From the NCBI RefSeq assembly GCF_900168255.1, contig NZ_LT799838.1:744001-808000 (forward strand): 64,000 nt of DNA. Direction: 5' to 3'. This DNA is from Psychrobacter sp. DAB_AL43B. Its GTDB lineage: Bacteria > Pseudomonadota > Gammaproteobacteria > Pseudomonadales > Moraxellaceae. Made by a program: the position numbers and the translations under genes. A model generated the notes under the pieces. The model had not been told where the DNA came from. It did not search any database and saw nothing but the letters and a program-made list of their open reading frames with translations. This document shows positions 42,631-54,272 of the stretch, piece by piece. Each line of letters opens with the position of its first letter. Position 1 is the first letter of the stretch.

Positions 42631-44406
42631 ATGGTCACGGTAGTCGAAAACATAGATCCTAAGATCAAACCTGTCCCAGCGGTTATCAAAGAGCTGGAAG
42701 AGAAATATGCTGGTAAGTTTGTCGTGCAGCACACGGTTGATGACATTCCAACGGTTTGGGTGGCACGCGCTGATTTATTAGACGTTCTCTTGTTCCTGCG
42801 TAAATTGCCAAAACCTTATGTCATGCTATTTGACTTGTCAGCGATAGATGAGCGTTTACGCCAGCATCGCCAAGGTTTGCCTGATAGTGACTTTACGGTG
42901 TTTTATCATTTGATGTCGCTTGAGCGTAATAGCGATGTACGTATCAAAGTCGCACTCAGTGAAGACGATCTAAATGTCCCAAGCGCGACGCAGATTTGGC
43001 CAAATGCCAACTGGTATGAGCGCGAAGTATGGGATATGTTTGGTATTGTCTTTACAGGGCATCCGCATTTAACCCGTATTCTACTACCTAAATATTGGGA
43101 AGGTCATCCACTGCGTAAAGAGTATCATGCGCGTGCGACTGAGTTTACGCCTTACTTCCTAAATAATGCTAAACAACAATACGAGCAAGAAAACTTGCGC
43201 TTCGTCCCTGAAGAGTGGGGCATGAAGCGTTCGGGGCGTGACGAAGACTTTATGTTCTTGAACATTGGTCCTAACCATCCATCTGCACATGGTGCGTTCC
43301 GTTTGGTACTACAGCTCGATGGCGAAGAAGTGGTTGATTGTATTCCAGATATTGGCTATCACCATCGCGGCGCAGAAAAGATGGCTGAGCGCCAAACATG
43401 GCACTCATTTATTCCATATACCGATCGTATTGATTATCTCGGCGGTGTGATGAATGAGCTACCTTACATCATGTCGGTTGAAAAGCTTGCAGGAATTACC
43501 ATTCCGCCTCGCGCTGAAACCATTCGCGTGATGATGAGTGAGTTTTTCCGTATTACCAATAACTTACTATTTGTCGGTACCTTTATTCAGGATGCGGGTG
43601 GTATGACGCCGGTATTCTATATGTTTACCGATCGCCAAAAAGCTTACGATGTCATCGAAGCAGTGACCGGTTACCGTATGCATCCAGCTTGGTTCCGTAT
43701 CGGTGGTACGGCACACGATTTACCGCGCGGCTGGCAGCGTCTGGTACGCGAGTTTTTAGATTGGATGCCAAAACGCTTGGATGAGTATGTCAAAGCGGCA
43801 TTGCAAAACAGCGTGCTTAAAGGTCGTACCCAAGGTGTTGCGCAATATAATACCAAGCAAGCATTAGCATGGGGTGTCACTGGCGCAGGTTTACGTGCGA
43901 CAGGTTTAGATTTTGATCTACGTAAAGCGCGACCGTACATGGGTTATGAGAACTACGACTTTGAAGTGCCAGTTGGCTATAACGGTGATGCATACGATCG
44001 CTGTATGGTGAAAGTCGAAGAGATGCGCCAGTCGCTGCGTATCATTCGTCAATGTATGGACAATATGCCGCAAGGGCCTTATAAAGCTGATCATCCATTA
44101 ACGGTACCACCGCCGAAAGACCGTACATTGAATGATATTGAGACCTTGATTAACCACTTTATCTCCGTATCTTGGGGTCCTGTGATGCCAGCGGGCGAAT
44201 GTGCAACGATCGTTGAGGCGACCAAAGGTCTGAATAGTTATTATATAACTTCAGATAAAGCCACGATGAGCTATCGTACGCGTATCCGTACACCAACATT
44301 TGCACATATCCAGCAAATGCCATCGGTGATTAATGGTTCGCTCGTATCTGATGCCATCATGTATTTGGCGTCGATTGATATTGTGATGGCGGATTGTGAC
44401 CGTTAG
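42631..44406 (+). CDS. nuoCD: NADH-quinone oxidoreductase subunit C/D fusion
   Basis: A single 591-residue protein joining NuoC (about 1-185; [31 protein letters not shown]) to NuoD (about 205-591; [37 protein letters not shown]). NuoD forms the quinone site with NuoB; the H-P-S-A-H-G loop is part of it. The fusion is typical of gamma-proteobacteria including E. coli and Moraxellaceae. C-terminal IVMADCDR is also typical. A 156-base gap with two small hairpins leads to nuoE. Confidence 0.97.
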   Translation: MVTVVENIDPKIKPVPAVIKELEEKYAGKFVVQHTVDDIPTVWVARADLLDVLLFLRKLPKPYVMLFDLSAIDERLRQHRQGLPDSDFTVFYHLMSLERNSDVRIKVALSEDDLNVPSATQIWPNANWYEREVWDMFGIVFTGHPHLTRILLPKYWEGHPLRKEYHARATEFTPYFLNNAKQQYEQENLRFVPEEWGMKRSGRDEDFMFLNIGPNHPSAHGAFRLVLQLDGEEVVDCIPDIGYHHRGAEKMAERQTWHSFIPYTDRIDYLGGVMNELPYIMSVEKLAGITIPPRAETIRVMMSEFFRITNNLLFVGTFIQDAGGMTPVFYMFTDRQKAYDVIEAVTGYRMHPAWFRIGGTAHDLPRGWQRLVREFLDWMPKRLDEYVKAALQNSVLKGRTQGVAQYNTKQALAWGVTGAGLRATGLDFDLRKARPYMGYENYDFEVPVGYNGDAYDRCMVKVEEMRQSLRIIRQCMDNMPQGPYKADHPLTVPPPKDRTLNDIETLINHFISVSWGPVMPAGECATIVEATKGLNSYYITSDKATMSYRTRIRTPTFAHIQQMPSVINGSLVSDAIMYLASIDIVMADCDR

Positions 44407-44480
44407 AGTATTTGTGGTTATGAGTTTATCGTAATCACGTTATACGTTTTAAAAGTAAGACAAGTTCATTAATATGTTAT

Positions 44481-44526
44481 TGCCAAATTGGCACACCAAA
44501 ACGCTGTCATTGCGCTATGAGCGCAA
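44481..44526 (+). other. Two small hairpins between nuoCD and nuoE
   Basis: TGCCAA/TTGGCA (44481-44493, one-base centre) and TTGCGC/GCGCAA (44510-44526, 5-base loop). Neither has a T run, so they look like mRNA processing or stability structures rather than terminators. Confidence 0.5.
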
Positions 44527-44562
44527 CACAAGCAGTGGGCTGAGTGAGGAAAGAAAAAGATT

Positions 44563-45072
44563 ATGAGAATTGTTTCCGATAAAATGCCAAAAGTAGATGT
44601 GGCAAGTATCTTAACCGTTGAAGAAATCGCGGCTATTCATGAGTTTGTGCATCATTATCCACATCCGCGTGCAGCGTCTTTAGATTCGCTAAAAATCGTG
44701 CAAAAGCGTAACGGCTGGGTCGATGATGCGCAAGTCAATGCCATTGCCAATATTCTAAATGTTCCTATAACCGATATGGATGGGGTAGCCACCTTCTTTA
44801 ACCGTATCTATCGTCAGCCGGTTGGTCGTCATGTCATCCTCATTTGTGATTCAGTGGCTTGTTATCTAACAGGCTACGAAGCGCTTGCCGCTGAACTAAA
44901 ATCGCAGCTGGGTATCGACTATGGTCAAACGACGACTGACGGTCGTTTTACGCTATTGCCAATTTGCTGTTTGGGTAACTGTGATAAAGGTCCTGCGGTG
45001 TTGATTAATGAAGACACCTATGGTCCTGTACAGCCTGACGAAGTTGCCCAATTGTTGGAGCTATACGCATGA
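44563..45072 (+). CDS. nuoE: NADH-quinone oxidoreductase subunit E
   Basis: Holds the [2Fe-2S] cluster N1a in the NADH-oxidising module. Ligands C95 and C100 ([11 protein letters not shown]) and C136 and C140 ([10 protein letters not shown]) are in the thioredoxin-like C-terminal domain; the N-terminal part is helical ([15 protein letters not shown]). 169 residues, normal length. Its stop overlaps the nuoF start by four bases (ATGA), indicating translational coupling. Confidence 0.97.
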   Translation: MRIVSDKMPKVDVASILTVEEIAAIHEFVHHYPHPRAASLDSLKIVQKRNGWVDDAQVNAIANILNVPITDMDGVATFFNRIYRQPVGRHVILICDSVACYLTGYEALAAELKSQLGIDYGQTTTDGRFTLLPICCLGNCDKGPAVLINEDTYGPVQPDEVAQLLELYA

Positions 45073-46493
45073 GATTAACCGTTTCAGAGCAGATTGCTCT
45101 TCGCAGCCAAGGCAAAGCACCAAGCCAACTTAATGAGCAGCGTATTCCGGTATATGGTGACAAAGCGACGGCTACCAGTGAAACCAAACCACTAACATGG
45201 CGCTTAGCACATCATGACGCGGTATTAGATTTAGCGACTTATGAATCACTACGTGGTTTTGAAGCGTTAAAGATGGCGTTAAATCAATCGCCAGATGACA
45301 CCTTAAATACTATTAAAGAAGCAGTAGTAAAAGGTCGTGGCGGTGCAGGTTTCCCAGCGGGTATCAAATGGTCGCTGATGGCACCACCTGATGGTGGTCC
45401 ACGCTACTTAGTCTGTAATGCCGATGAGATGGAGCCGGGTACTTTTAAAGACCGTTTGCTCATGGAGCGTCTGCCATTACAGCTCATCGAAGGTATGTTG
45501 ATATCTGCCTACGCTATCGGTGCAACTGCTGGTTATATCTTTATCCGTGGTGAATATATTTTAGCTGCTGAGCGTCTAACGGCAGCGATCGAAGAGTTAA
45601 AAGCCAATAATCTAGTCGGTGACAATATTTTAGGGTCAGATTTCAGTTTTGATTTGCACGTACATACTGGCGCTGGTCGTTATATCTGCGGTGAAGAAAC
45701 GGCCTTAATTAACTGTTTAGAAGGTCGCCGTGCTAACCCGCGTACTAAACCGCCATTCCCGCAAGTAGCTGGAGCATGGGGGCGTCCAACCGTTGTTAAT
45801 AACGTTGAAACCCTACATAACGTCTCAGCGATTATTTTACATGGTAGCAAGTGGTATCAAGATTTACCAAAAGCCAAAGGCGTGGTAGAAACGCCGGGTA
45901 CCAAACTATTTGGCTGTTCAGGTCTGGTTAATGATCCAGGTTTGTGGGAATTGCCATTTGGTTATACCGCACGTGAAATTATTGAAGATTTTGCTGGCGG
46001 TATGCAAGAAGGTCGTACGCTCAAAGCATGGTTACCTGGTGGTGCATCAACTGACTTTTTAACAGCTGATCATTTAGATACCGTCGTCGATTTTGATACC
46101 ATCCAAAAAGCCGGTAGCCGTATGGGTACTGGGCTGATTATGGTCGTCGATGAAGAGCAAGATATGGTGCCATTACTGCGCAATCTTGAGATTTTCTTTC
46201 AGCGTGAGTCGTGTGGTTGGTGTACGCCATGCCGTGATGGTCTACCTTGGGGTGTTAAAATCCTCACTGCCATCAATGATGGTGAAGGTCAAATCGGTGA
46301 TGTTGAAAAGTTAGAAGGTTTAACCCGTGATTTATGGATCGGTAAAACTTTCTGCGCGCATGCCCCAGGCGCAATGGAACCACTGATGAGTGCAATTAAA
46401 TATTTCCGTCCTGAGTTTGATCAAAAAATTGCGCAGGCGGTCGGTAAAGATGTTATTGAGGCTGCAGCCAGTCAACAGCCAGATGTGAAATAA
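45069..46493 (+). CDS. nuoF: NADH-quinone oxidoreductase subunit F
   Basis: The NADH- and FMN-binding subunit with [4Fe-4S] cluster N3. [10 protein letters not shown] (89-98) is the NADH/FMN glycine-rich loop, [17 protein letters not shown] (113-129) binds FMN, and C382, C385, C388 ([11 protein letters not shown]) with C429 (TFCAHAPG) hold N3. 474 residues; the N-terminal 50 are slightly longer than in E. coli. Overlaps nuoE by four bases. Confidence 0.97.
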   Translation: MRLTVSEQIALRSQGKAPSQLNEQRIPVYGDKATATSETKPLTWRLAHHDAVLDLATYESLRGFEALKMALNQSPDDTLNTIKEAVVKGRGGAGFPAGIKWSLMAPPDGGPRYLVCNADEMEPGTFKDRLLMERLPLQLIEGMLISAYAIGATAGYIFIRGEYILAAERLTAAIEELKANNLVGDNILGSDFSFDLHVHTGAGRYICGEETALINCLEGRRANPRTKPPFPQVAGAWGRPTVVNNVETLHNVSAIILHGSKWYQDLPKAKGVVETPGTKLFGCSGLVNDPGLWELPFGYTAREIIEDFAGGMQEGRTLKAWLPGGASTDFLTADHLDTVVDFDTIQKAGSRMGTGLIMVVDEEQDMVPLLRNLEIFFQRESCGWCTPCRDGLPWGVKILTAINDGEGQIGDVEKLEGLTRDLWIGKTFCAHAPGAMEPLMSAIKYFRPEFDQKIAQAVGKDVIEAAASQQPDVK

Positions 46494-46503
46494 GGAGAGC
46501 GGC

Positions 46504-49500
46504 ATGGCAGTCATACATATTGATGGAACCACTGTCGAAGTAGATAGCGCGGACAACTTGCTACAAGCATGCTTGTCACTCGGCATTGATGTGCCGTATT
46601 TTTGTTATCACCCAGCCCTCGGCTCAGTAGGCTCTTGCCGTCAGTGCGCGGTTAAGCAATATCAAAGCAAAGAAGATATGGAAGCGGGTCGTGGTCGCCT
46701 TGTCATGTCATGTATGGTCGCACCCAGCGATGATATGTACATTTCGGTCACTGATGATGAGGCCAAGGCGTTCCGTAAGTCGATGGTTGAGCTGTTGATG
46801 ATTAACCATCCGCATGACTGCCCAACTTGTGAAGAGGGTGGACATTGTCATTTGCAAGATATGACTTATATGTCAGGTCATCACCGTCGTCGCTACCGCT
46901 TTACCAAACGTACGCATCATAATCAAGAGCTGGGTCCTTTTATCGCTCATGAGATGAACCGTTGTATCGCTTGCTACCGCTGTGTACGTTTTTATAAAGA
47001 CTATGCGGGCGGTGAAGATTTGGGTGTTTATGGCTCAAATGAACGGGTTTATTTTGGTCGTGATAAAGATGGTCAGTTTGAGAGTGAGTTTTCAGGTAAC
47101 TTAACGGAAGTCTGTCCAACCGGCGTATTTACCGACAAGACGCATTCCGATCGTTATAACCGTAAATGGGACATGCAGTATGCCCCAAGCATCTGTCATG
47201 GTTGTTCAGCAGGTTGTAATATTTCCGCCGGTGAGCGCTATGGTGAATTGCGCCGTATTGAAAACCGTTATAACGGTGAAGTAAACCGTTACTTCTTATG
47301 TGATCGCGGTCGCTTTGGTTACGGTTATGTCAATCGTGAAGATCGTCCAACCCAAGCGCTTGAGCGTATCAATGATAAACACGTCAAAATCAATATCGAC
47401 TATGCGCTTGATGAAACCATTAAGCGTATTAAAGATAAAAAAGTCATCGGTATTGGCTCGCCACGTGCCAGTTTAGAGACCAACTTTGCGCTAAAAAACC
47501 TCGTTGGTTTTGATGATTTCTCAACCGGTCTCAATCATCAGCAGCAAGCATTGGTCAATAAATGTATTGAAGTACTAAGTACTGAAAGCATCTATAACCC
47601 AGGCATGACTGATATTGAAAGTCACGATGCGGTTTTGGTTTTGGGTGAAGATATTACTCAAACCTCACCACGTGTCGCACTATCTATTCGTCAAGCGGCG
47701 AAAAATGAAGCCCTCAAAATGGCGGCTGCGACCAAAACGCAATCATGGTTGGCTGAGCCAGTCAAGCGCATTGCTCAAGGCGCGCAAAGTCCGGTATATA
47801 TCATTGATGTGACCCAAACCAAACTTGAAGACATCAGTAAGGTCAGCGTAGTAGCGACACCTGAAGATATCACCAAACTTGGTTTCAAAGTTGCAAATGA
47901 GATTGCTAACTTTGCGGATGATTTAGCAAAAATAGTGGACCCAAAAACAGCTGAACAAGATGCAGATATTGATACTGGTATTGACGCTATGCAAGCGCTG
48001 GCACAGCAAATCGCTTATGATTTGATCCAAGCGGATAAGCCATTAATCGTATCTGGCAGCAGCTTATCGTCTATCGCCTTGATAGAAGCGGCTGCGCAAA
48101 TCACGCAAGCATTAAGCCAAAAGCGTGCAGCCATTAAAGCAACTGAACAGTATGAAGTTGAGACGCATAACGAGAAGGTCGAAGCAGCTGAAGCGCAAGC
48201 GGCAACCACTCAGCAAACCGAAGATAAAGAGCTATCTGCTAAACCAAACAAACCTGAAACAGGTGTGGATACAGAAGCGCAAGATGATGTTGAGCGTAAG
48301 CCTGCAACCAAACTTGAGCTAAAAGAAGTCAATAAAAAATACCACGCTCAAGCCGGTATTTATTTAGCGGTTGCTGATGCCAATAGTATCGGTGTCTGTT
48401 TGCTTGGCGGACATTCAGTCGAAGAATTACTGGCCACTGATTTTGATGTAGTGATAGTCGCTGAAAATCAGCTGACCGATGCTATTGACGCGAATAAATT
48501 AACCCAGCTATTGACCGACAAAACCGTCATTGCGCTGGATCATCAGTTGCTTGATTGGCATAAAGACGTCGATATTGTATTACCGGCAGCAAGTTTTGCT
48601 GAAGCAGATGGCACGCTAGTTTCCGCTGAAGGCCGTGCTCAACGATTCTTCCAAGTCTATGATAACGAATATTATCATCCGCTAAGCAGTATTAAAGAAG
48701 GCTGGCGCTGGTTACATGCCGTACACAGCAGCTTAGAAGGTCGTGATGTCGACTGGACACAGCTTGATGATGTGATTAACGCTTTGATTGCGACGCATCC
48801 TAAGCTTGCGGGTATTAAAGAGGCGGCACCCGATGCTGACTACCGGATGACTGGTCTGAAAATTGCCCGTCAGCCGCGCCGTTACTCAGGTCGTACTTCT
48901 ATGCGCGCGCCTGTCTCTGTTCATGAGCCGATGCAGCCAAAAGATTTGGATACCGGTTTAACCTTCTCAATGGAAGGTTATAGTGGCAAACAAACACCAA
49001 GCTCAATGATTCCTTTTGCCAATGCGCCAGGTTGGAACTCACCGCAAGCGTGGAATAAATATCAAGATAAAGTCGGTGGCAGTCTTAGAAATGGTGATCC
49101 GGGCGTACGCCTATTTGATCAGCTAGAGCGCCTGCCGATGCGTCAATATGTTGCGCCAGAAGCGATGTCTTCGACCACGACGGATATGCAGCAAGGACAA
49201 GCCAAGCTAGTGCCTATTTATAATATCTATGCCAGCTCAATGATGACGTCACGTAGCCCAGTCGTTGCTGAACAATTACTGGTTGCAACATGGCATATAG
49301 GTATTGATGATGCTAAAGAGTGGGGTCTGGTTGCTGGCGATTATTTAGCTATTGAGATTGATAAACAGCAAATTACCTTACCTATTCAGCTTGTTGGCTA
49401 TTTAGCAGAAGGCTGTATTGGTTATCCGGTCGGACAAGTAAGCATCATTCATCCATCAATGCCAGCATCGGTACGCAAAGTAGATGCACCAATTACCATG

Positions 49501-49620
49501 ATGGGTAGTATGGCGGACGACAGTGCTTTAAAGAGCCATGCTGAAGCTAACAATAATAGTAACCGCGCAACGCCAGCCACTGTAGCTACTACAGCGCCGA
49601 CCACCACACAGGAGGTGTAA
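46504..49620 (+). CDS. nuoG: NADH-quinone oxidoreductase subunit G
   Basis: The large iron-sulfur subunit of complex I. N1b [2Fe-2S]: C34, C45, C48, C70. N5: H102, C106, C109, C115. N4: C154, C157, C160 with C204. An additional N7 site (C231, C234, C238, C266) is present as in E. coli. The rest is the degenerate molybdopterin-oxidoreductase-like domain. At 1038 residues it is about 130 longer than the E. coli protein: residues about 541-613 are a charged, repetitive A/E/K/T insert, and the last 35 residues are A/T/N-rich. The perfect ribosome-binding site for nuoH lies in its last codons. Confidence 0.95.
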   Translation: MAVIHIDGTTVEVDSADNLLQACLSLGIDVPYFCYHPALGSVGSCRQCAVKQYQSKEDMEAGRGRLVMSCMVAPSDDMYISVTDDEAKAFRKSMVELLMINHPHDCPTCEEGGHCHLQDMTYMSGHHRRRYRFTKRTHHNQELGPFIAHEMNRCIACYRCVRFYKDYAGGEDLGVYGSNERVYFGRDKDGQFESEFSGNLTEVCPTGVFTDKTHSDRYNRKWDMQYAPSICHGCSAGCNISAGERYGELRRIENRYNGEVNRYFLCDRGRFGYGYVNREDRPTQALERINDKHVKINIDYALDETIKRIKDKKVIGIGSPRASLETNFALKNLVGFDDFSTGLNHQQQALVNKCIEVLSTESIYNPGMTDIESHDAVLVLGEDITQTSPRVALSIRQAAKNEALKMAAATKTQSWLAEPVKRIAQGAQSPVYIIDVTQTKLEDISKVSVVATPEDITKLGFKVANEIANFADDLAKIVDPKTAEQDADIDTGIDAMQALAQQIAYDLIQADKPLIVSGSSLSSIALIEAAAQITQALSQKRAAIKATEQYEVETHNEKVEAAEAQAATTQQTEDKELSAKPNKPETGVDTEAQDDVERKPATKLELKEVNKKYHAQAGIYLAVADANSIGVCLLGGHSVEELLATDFDVVIVAENQLTDAIDANKLTQLLTDKTVIALDHQLLDWHKDVDIVLPAASFAEADGTLVSAEGRAQRFFQVYDNEYYHPLSSIKEGWRWLHAVHSSLEGRDVDWTQLDDVINALIATHPKLAGIKEAAPDADYRMTGLKIARQPRRYSGRTSMRAPVSVHEPMQPKDLDTGLTFSMEGYSGKQTPSSMIPFANAPGWNSPQAWNKYQDKVGGSLRNGDPGVRLFDQLERLPMRQYVAPEAMSSTTTDMQQGQAKLVPIYNIYASSMMTSRSPVVAEQLLVATWHIGIDDAKEWGLVAGDYLAIEIDKQQITLPIQLVGYLAEGCIGYPVGQVSIIHPSMPASVRKVDAPITMMGSMADDSALKSHAEANNNSNRATPATVATTAPTTTQEV

Positions 49621-49621
49621 T

Positions 49622-50665
49622 ATGCAAGTTACCCGTATTATCCCCGATGTGCCAAGCTTTTTGGCGGGTATGATGACCTTTGATACTTGGTCTATACTTT
49701 TTATGGTCGTACAATCGCTGGTCATCTTTTTAGTGGTGGTGATTGTCGCTGCGATGATGATTGTTTATGAGCGCCGGATGCTAGCTTTATGGCAAGACCG
49801 TTATGGTCCAAACCGTGTCGGACCGTTTGGTTCGTTGCAGCTGGTTGCTGATATGCTCAAAATCTTCTTTAAAGAAGATTGGACGCCAAATTTTACCGAT
49901 AAGTTCATGTTTACCTTGGCGCCTGCGGTTGCGATGTTTACCGCTTTGGCTTCATTTGCCATTATTCCTGTTTCACCAACCCTTGGGGTCGCTGATTGGG
50001 ATATTGGTATTTTGTTCTTTTTTGCCATGGCAGGTATTGCGGTTTATGCAGTACTGTTTGGTGGTTGGGCGTCAGCCAATAAATTCTCACTACTCGGCGG
50101 CTTACGTTCAGCCGCGCAAACGATTAGTTATGAGGTTTTCTTAGGTTTGTCGTTGATGGGCGTTGTTGCATTAACAGGCTCATTTAACTTACGTGCGATT
50201 GTCGAAGCGCAGGCTGATGGCTGGTATATCATCCCGCAGTTCTTTGGCTTTTTAACCTTTGTCGTCGCAGGTGTGGCCGTTACGCATAGACATCCATTTG
50301 ATCAGCCAGAAGCAGAGCAAGAACTTGCTGAAGGTTATCACGTTGAATACTCTGGCATGAAGTTCGGTATGTTCTTTATTGGCGAATACGTCAACGTCGT
50401 ACTAATTTCTGCGCTGATGACGTGTCTGTTTTTTGGTGGTTGGTTGGCACCTTTTAACTTAAATATTCCGTTTATTCCACCAGCTTTTTGGTTCATGATT
50501 AAAACGCTATTCTTTATGACCATGTTTATTTTGGCTCGAGGCTCACTCATGCGTCCGCGCTATGATCAGGTGATGAACTTTGGCTGGAAAGTCTGTCTGC
50601 CGGTAACTTTGATTAACCTATTGGTTACTGCTGCAGTCATTTTGATTTTTTCCCCAACGTTGTAA
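49622..50665 (+). CDS. nuoH: NADH-quinone oxidoreductase subunit H
   Basis: The membrane subunit closest to the quinone chamber, with eight hydrophobic helices. Conserved: [22 protein letters not shown] (the loop that contacts the quinone tunnel), KEDWTP and the [22 protein letters not shown] loop read in parts, plus RPRYDQVM near the C-terminus. 347 residues. AGGAGGT sits 7 bases before the ATG, one of the best ribosome-binding sites in the operon, overlapping the end of nuoG. Confidence 0.97.
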   Translation: MQVTRIIPDVPSFLAGMMTFDTWSILFMVVQSLVIFLVVVIVAAMMIVYERRMLALWQDRYGPNRVGPFGSLQLVADMLKIFFKEDWTPNFTDKFMFTLAPAVAMFTALASFAIIPVSPTLGVADWDIGILFFFAMAGIAVYAVLFGGWASANKFSLLGGLRSAAQTISYEVFLGLSLMGVVALTGSFNLRAIVEAQADGWYIIPQFFGFLTFVVAGVAVTHRHPFDQPEAEQELAEGYHVEYSGMKFGMFFIGEYVNVVLISALMTCLFFGGWLAPFNLNIPFIPPAFWFMIKTLFFMTMFILARGSLMRPRYDQVMNFGWKVCLPVTLINLLVTAAVILIFSPTL

Positions 50666-50720
50666 TCATTACTAGCCATCACTGATGAACTAGGGTAAAG
50701 CTGATAAGGATAATAATCCC

Positions 50721-51269
50721 ATGTTTACTACTATAAAAAAGACCGTCATTGGTATGTTTACCATTGTCCGCAGCATGTGGATGGTCAATAGTCATGCGAT
50801 CAGACCACGTGACACCATTCTTTATCCTGAGGTGCCGGTACCTGTACCGCCACGTTTTCGTGGACGGATTATATTGTCTCGAGACCCTGATGGCGATGAG
50901 CGCTGTGTTGCTTGTAACTTATGCGCCGTGGCATGTCCAGTGGGTTGTATCTCGTTGCAAAAAGCGGAACGTGAAGATGGACGCTGGTATCCAGAGTTCT
51001 TTCGAATCAACTTTTCACGCTGTATTTTTTGTGGATTGTGTGAAGAAGCTTGTCCAACGACGGCCATTCAGATGACCCCTGATTTTGAGATGGGTGAATA
51101 CGTCCGTCAAGACTTGGTCTATGAAAAAGAGCATTTGCTCATCTCAGGACCGGGTAAATATCCCGATTATAACTATTATCGCGTGACGGGTATGGCGGTA
51201 GCAGATAAACCAAAAGGAGCGGCGCAAAACGAAGCTGCACCGATTGATCTAAGGAGCTTGCTACCATGA
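50721..51269 (+). CDS. nuoI: NADH-quinone oxidoreductase subunit I
   Basis: An 8Fe ferredoxin-like subunit holding clusters N6a and N6b, linking NuoG to NuoB. Both motifs are intact: [15 protein letters not shown] and [16 protein letters not shown]. An amphipathic N-terminal helix ([20 protein letters not shown]) anchors it to the membrane arm. 182 residues. Its stop overlaps the nuoJ start. Confidence 0.97.
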   Translation: MFTTIKKTVIGMFTIVRSMWMVNSHAIRPRDTILYPEVPVPVPPRFRGRIILSRDPDGDERCVACNLCAVACPVGCISLQKAEREDGRWYPEFFRINFSRCIFCGLCEEACPTTAIQMTPDFEMGEYVRQDLVYEKEHLLISGPGKYPDYNYYRVTGMAVADKPKGAAQNEAAPIDLRSLLP

Positions 51270-51985
51270 TGAATATCTTGAATAATCCTGAATTGGCAGG
51301 GTTTTATTCGCTCGCAGCCGTGGCCATATTTGCCAGTTTGCGGGTGGTGACCCAAGCCAATCCAGTCCATGCTATTTTATCGATGATTGTATCGTTACTA
51401 GCAATCGCCGGTATATTTTTTGTGATAGGTGCGCCGTTTGCTGGAGCACTTGAAATAGTCGTCTACGCTGGCGCCATTATGGTGCTGTTCGTCTTTGTTA
51501 TCATGATGCTAAATTTAGGCATGCGTAATGATGAGCGTGAAGAGCGCTGGCTTGATGCTGGCACTTGGGCGATACCGACGGGGCTAACGGTTATTATCGC
51601 GGTTGTGCTGTATGCGATGATTGGCCTTAATCATGATGAAGCAGCTGTGATTGGTGGTTCAACTATTTCAGCCAAAGCAGTGGGCACAGTGCTATTTACT
51701 AAATATATTATGCTGATAGAAGTCGCCGCATTGCTACTATTAGCTGCCTTAGTTGCGGCTTATCATTTAGGCAAAGAGTCTATCGATGATGAGATTATCG
51801 GCAACGATAGCTTAGTAGCCAATCCAAATGACGGCAGTATTGAGCTGTACGAAAACGACAGCATACATAACAATAACGATGCAGTAAAGATGGCAAAGCC
51901 ATACGAATATAAAGATGTCGACCCGCATGACTATGTAGGTATGCAGGTGGGTGCGAAGAAAGTCACGCGCAAGGAGTCGGATTAA
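51266..51985 (+). CDS. nuoJ: NADH-quinone oxidoreductase subunit J
   Basis: A membrane-arm subunit with five helices in the first 165 residues; the conserved [20 protein letters not shown] helix, containing the pi-bulge Y region, is near 72-92. The 239-residue protein is longer than E. coli NuoJ (184) because of a hydrophilic tail from about 170. Starts with ATGATG overlapping the nuoI stop; either ATG could be used. Its stop overlaps the nuoK start by one base. Confidence 0.95.
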   Translation: MMNILNNPELAGFYSLAAVAIFASLRVVTQANPVHAILSMIVSLLAIAGIFFVIGAPFAGALEIVVYAGAIMVLFVFVIMMLNLGMRNDEREERWLDAGTWAIPTGLTVIIAVVLYAMIGLNHDEAAVIGGSTISAKAVGTVLFTKYIMLIEVAALLLLAALVAAYHLGKESIDDEIIGNDSLVANPNDGSIELYENDSIHNNNDAVKMAKPYEYKDVDPHDYVGMQVGAKKVTRKESD

Positions 51986-52392
51986 TGGTACTAGCAGCGA
52001 GCGTGGCACAAGAGGTTGCAAATGTGCCGTTTGCCCACGAGGTAGCAGGCTTAGTGCAGCCGGTTGCTGAGGCGCAGAATGTACTGGGTATGATACCCAT
52101 GAGCCATGGATTGATTTTGGCAGGTATCTTGTTTGCGATTGGTCTGTGCGGTGTCATGGTACGGCGTAATTTCTTATTTATGCTGATGAGTCTTGAGATC
52201 ATGATGAATGCGACAGCACTGGCATTTGTGGTGGCAGGTAGCCGCTGGGTCGATCCAGATGGACAGATTATGTTTATCTTTATTTTGACCTTAGCAGCGG
52301 CCGAGGCGGCCATTGGTTTGGCAATATTATTGCGTTTTTATCATCAGCGTGGGCATCTCGATGTCGACAGCGCCAATGAGATGAAAGGATGA
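51985..52392 (+). CDS. nuoK: NADH-quinone oxidoreductase subunit K, N-terminally extended
   Basis: An antiporter-like membrane subunit homologous to MrpC, part of the proton path. Three helices carry the conserved [18 protein letters not shown] (with the essential glutamate) and [14 protein letters not shown]. The canonical start would be M36 ([15 protein letters not shown]), making 100 residues, but AAGGAG lies 8 bases before the ATG at 51985, and no good site precedes the internal ATG at 52090. The extra 35 residues are hydrophobic to neutral. Confidence 0.9.
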   Translation: MVLAASVAQEVANVPFAHEVAGLVQPVAEAQNVLGMIPMSHGLILAGILFAIGLCGVMVRRNFLFMLMSLEIMMNATALAFVVAGSRWVDPDGQIMFIFILTLAAAEAAIGLAILLRFYHQRGHLDVDSANEMKG

Positions 52393-52396
52393 TGTC

Positions 52397-54271
52397 ATGA
52401 GTTTATTACCATTAACCTTTATATTCCCGCTCGTTGGCTTTTTGATTCTAGCCTTTATGCGCGACAAGTTAAGCGAGCAGGTAGCAGCGATTGTCGGTGT
52501 TGGTAGCATGCTGCTATCAGCACTCTGTACGCTAGTTGTTAGCTATACCTTTTTAACAACGAATCCAGCCGGAACAGTGGTAGAAATTCCGCTGTGGACG
52601 TGGTTTCAAGTCGGTGATTTTGCACCGAAATTTGGCTTAAGTTTTGATGGTTTAGCATTGACGATGACTGGGGTTATTACCGGCATTGGCTTTTTGATTC
52701 ATCTGTTTGCCGCATGGTATATGAAAGGTGATTCAGGCTTTGCGCGCTTCTTTAGCTACATGAACTTGTTTGTCGCTAGTATGTTATTACTGGTATTGGC
52801 GGATAATTTATTCCTACTGTATCTCGGTTGGGAAGGCGTTGGTATCTGTTCTTACTTGCTGATTGGTTTTTATTATCATGACCGCGCCAATGGTCGTGCA
52901 GCGATGAAAGCCTTTACCGTTACCCGTGTTGGTGATGTGTTCTTAGCTTTTGGTTTGTTTTTATTATTCCGTGAATTTGGTACGCTTAATATCCAAGAGA
53001 TTATTACTCGTGCCCCGGAAGTTTTTGATATTAATAACCCTACGATGATTTTGACTACCATGATGTTGGTTGGTGGTGCGATGGGTAAATCAGCACAGCT
53101 ACCGCTACATACTTGGCTTGCTGATGCGATGGCAGGTCCAACGCCAGTATCGGCATTGATTCACGCGGCGACGATGGTTACCGCTGGTGTTTATTTAATC
53201 GCCCGTCTACATCCATTATTTATATTGACGCCTGGTGTATTGTTGTACTGGGTTGGGGCAGTGGGTGCATTGACACTCGTTGTTGCTGGCTTTTGTGCGC
53301 TGGCACAAACCGACATCAAGCGTATCCTTGCTTATTCGACCATGAGCCAAATCGGCTATATGTTCTTAGCGTTGGGCGTTGGTGCATGGCAAGGCGCTAT
53401 CTTCCACTTGATGACCCATGCTTTCTTTAAAGCATTGTTATTCTTATCATCAGGTGCTGTGATTCTTGCGGTACATCATGAGCAAAACATCTTTAAGATG
53501 GGCGGCTTACGTAAAAAGATTCCATTGGTCTTCTGGTGCTATATCGTCGGTGGCGGTGCATTGGCGGCGATACCTTGGGTAACCGTTGGTTTTTACTCTA
53601 AAGAAGCGATTCTTTGGGAGAGTTATGCAACCGGTCATATGGTCTTATTCTATATGGGTGTATTCGGTGCTTTCTTAACCGCGCTTTATACCTTCCGTAT
53701 GATTTGGATTATCTTCTTTGGTGAAGAGAAAACGCACGCACATAAACTATCTGGTGTGTCGTATTGGCTGCCGCTTAGTGTATTGCTAGTATTATCGACG
53801 GCAGTAGGTGCGTTTATTACGCCGCCATTACAAGGCGTATTGCCAGAGAGTGTTGGGCATTTACTAGAAGTTGCTGGTCAAGCGCAGGGCAAACACACGG
53901 CAGAATATATCGCCATGGGTGCGATGCTTGCTGGTTTGATCATCGCAGCGCTGTTATATGTGGTCGATAAAGGTCGACTGCTCACAAGCTTTAAGCGCTC
54001 GAGTATCGGTGGGGCGTTATATCATTGGTGCTATCACGGTATGGGCTTTGACGCGCTATACGATATAGTTTTTGTAAAACCCTTTTTGTTCATCGGCCGC
54101 TTATTTAAAGCCGATCCTGTTGATAAAACGTGGCTGCTACTACCTAAGCTGGCATCAGCAGGTAATAAGGTATTGTCTGCGACGCAAACAGGGTCACTTC
54201 GAGGTTATGCTGCAAGCTTTGGCTTGGGTATGGCTGTGCTGTTGGTGCTGGTAATGATGACGGTGGTATAA
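52397..54271 (+). CDS. nuoL: NADH-quinone oxidoreductase subunit L
   Basis: The distal antiporter-like proton-pumping subunit (Mrp type), 624 residues with about 16 helices and the long lateral helix near the C-terminus. The proton-channel motif [18 protein letters not shown] carries the key glutamate; [31 protein letters not shown], read in parts, has the key lysine and histidines. [24 protein letters not shown] is also conserved. Starts five bases after nuoK. Confidence 0.97.
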   Translation: MSLLPLTFIFPLVGFLILAFMRDKLSEQVAAIVGVGSMLLSALCTLVVSYTFLTTNPAGTVVEIPLWTWFQVGDFAPKFGLSFDGLALTMTGVITGIGFLIHLFAAWYMKGDSGFARFFSYMNLFVASMLLLVLADNLFLLYLGWEGVGICSYLLIGFYYHDRANGRAAMKAFTVTRVGDVFLAFGLFLLFREFGTLNIQEIITRAPEVFDINNPTMILTTMMLVGGAMGKSAQLPLHTWLADAMAGPTPVSALIHAATMVTAGVYLIARLHPLFILTPGVLLYWVGAVGALTLVVAGFCALAQTDIKRILAYSTMSQIGYMFLALGVGAWQGAIFHLMTHAFFKALLFLSSGAVILAVHHEQNIFKMGGLRKKIPLVFWCYIVGGGALAAIPWVTVGFYSKEAILWESYATGHMVLFYMGVFGAFLTALYTFRMIWIIFFGEEKTHAHKLSGVSYWLPLSVLLVLSTAVGAFITPPLQGVLPESVGHLLEVAGQAQGKHTAEYIAMGAMLAGLIIAALLYVVDKGRLLTSFKRSSIGGALYHWCYHGMGFDALYDIVFVKPFLFIGRLFKADPVDKTWLLLPKLASAGNKVLSATQTGSLRGYAASFGLGMAVLLVLVMMTVV

Positions 54272-54272
54272 G

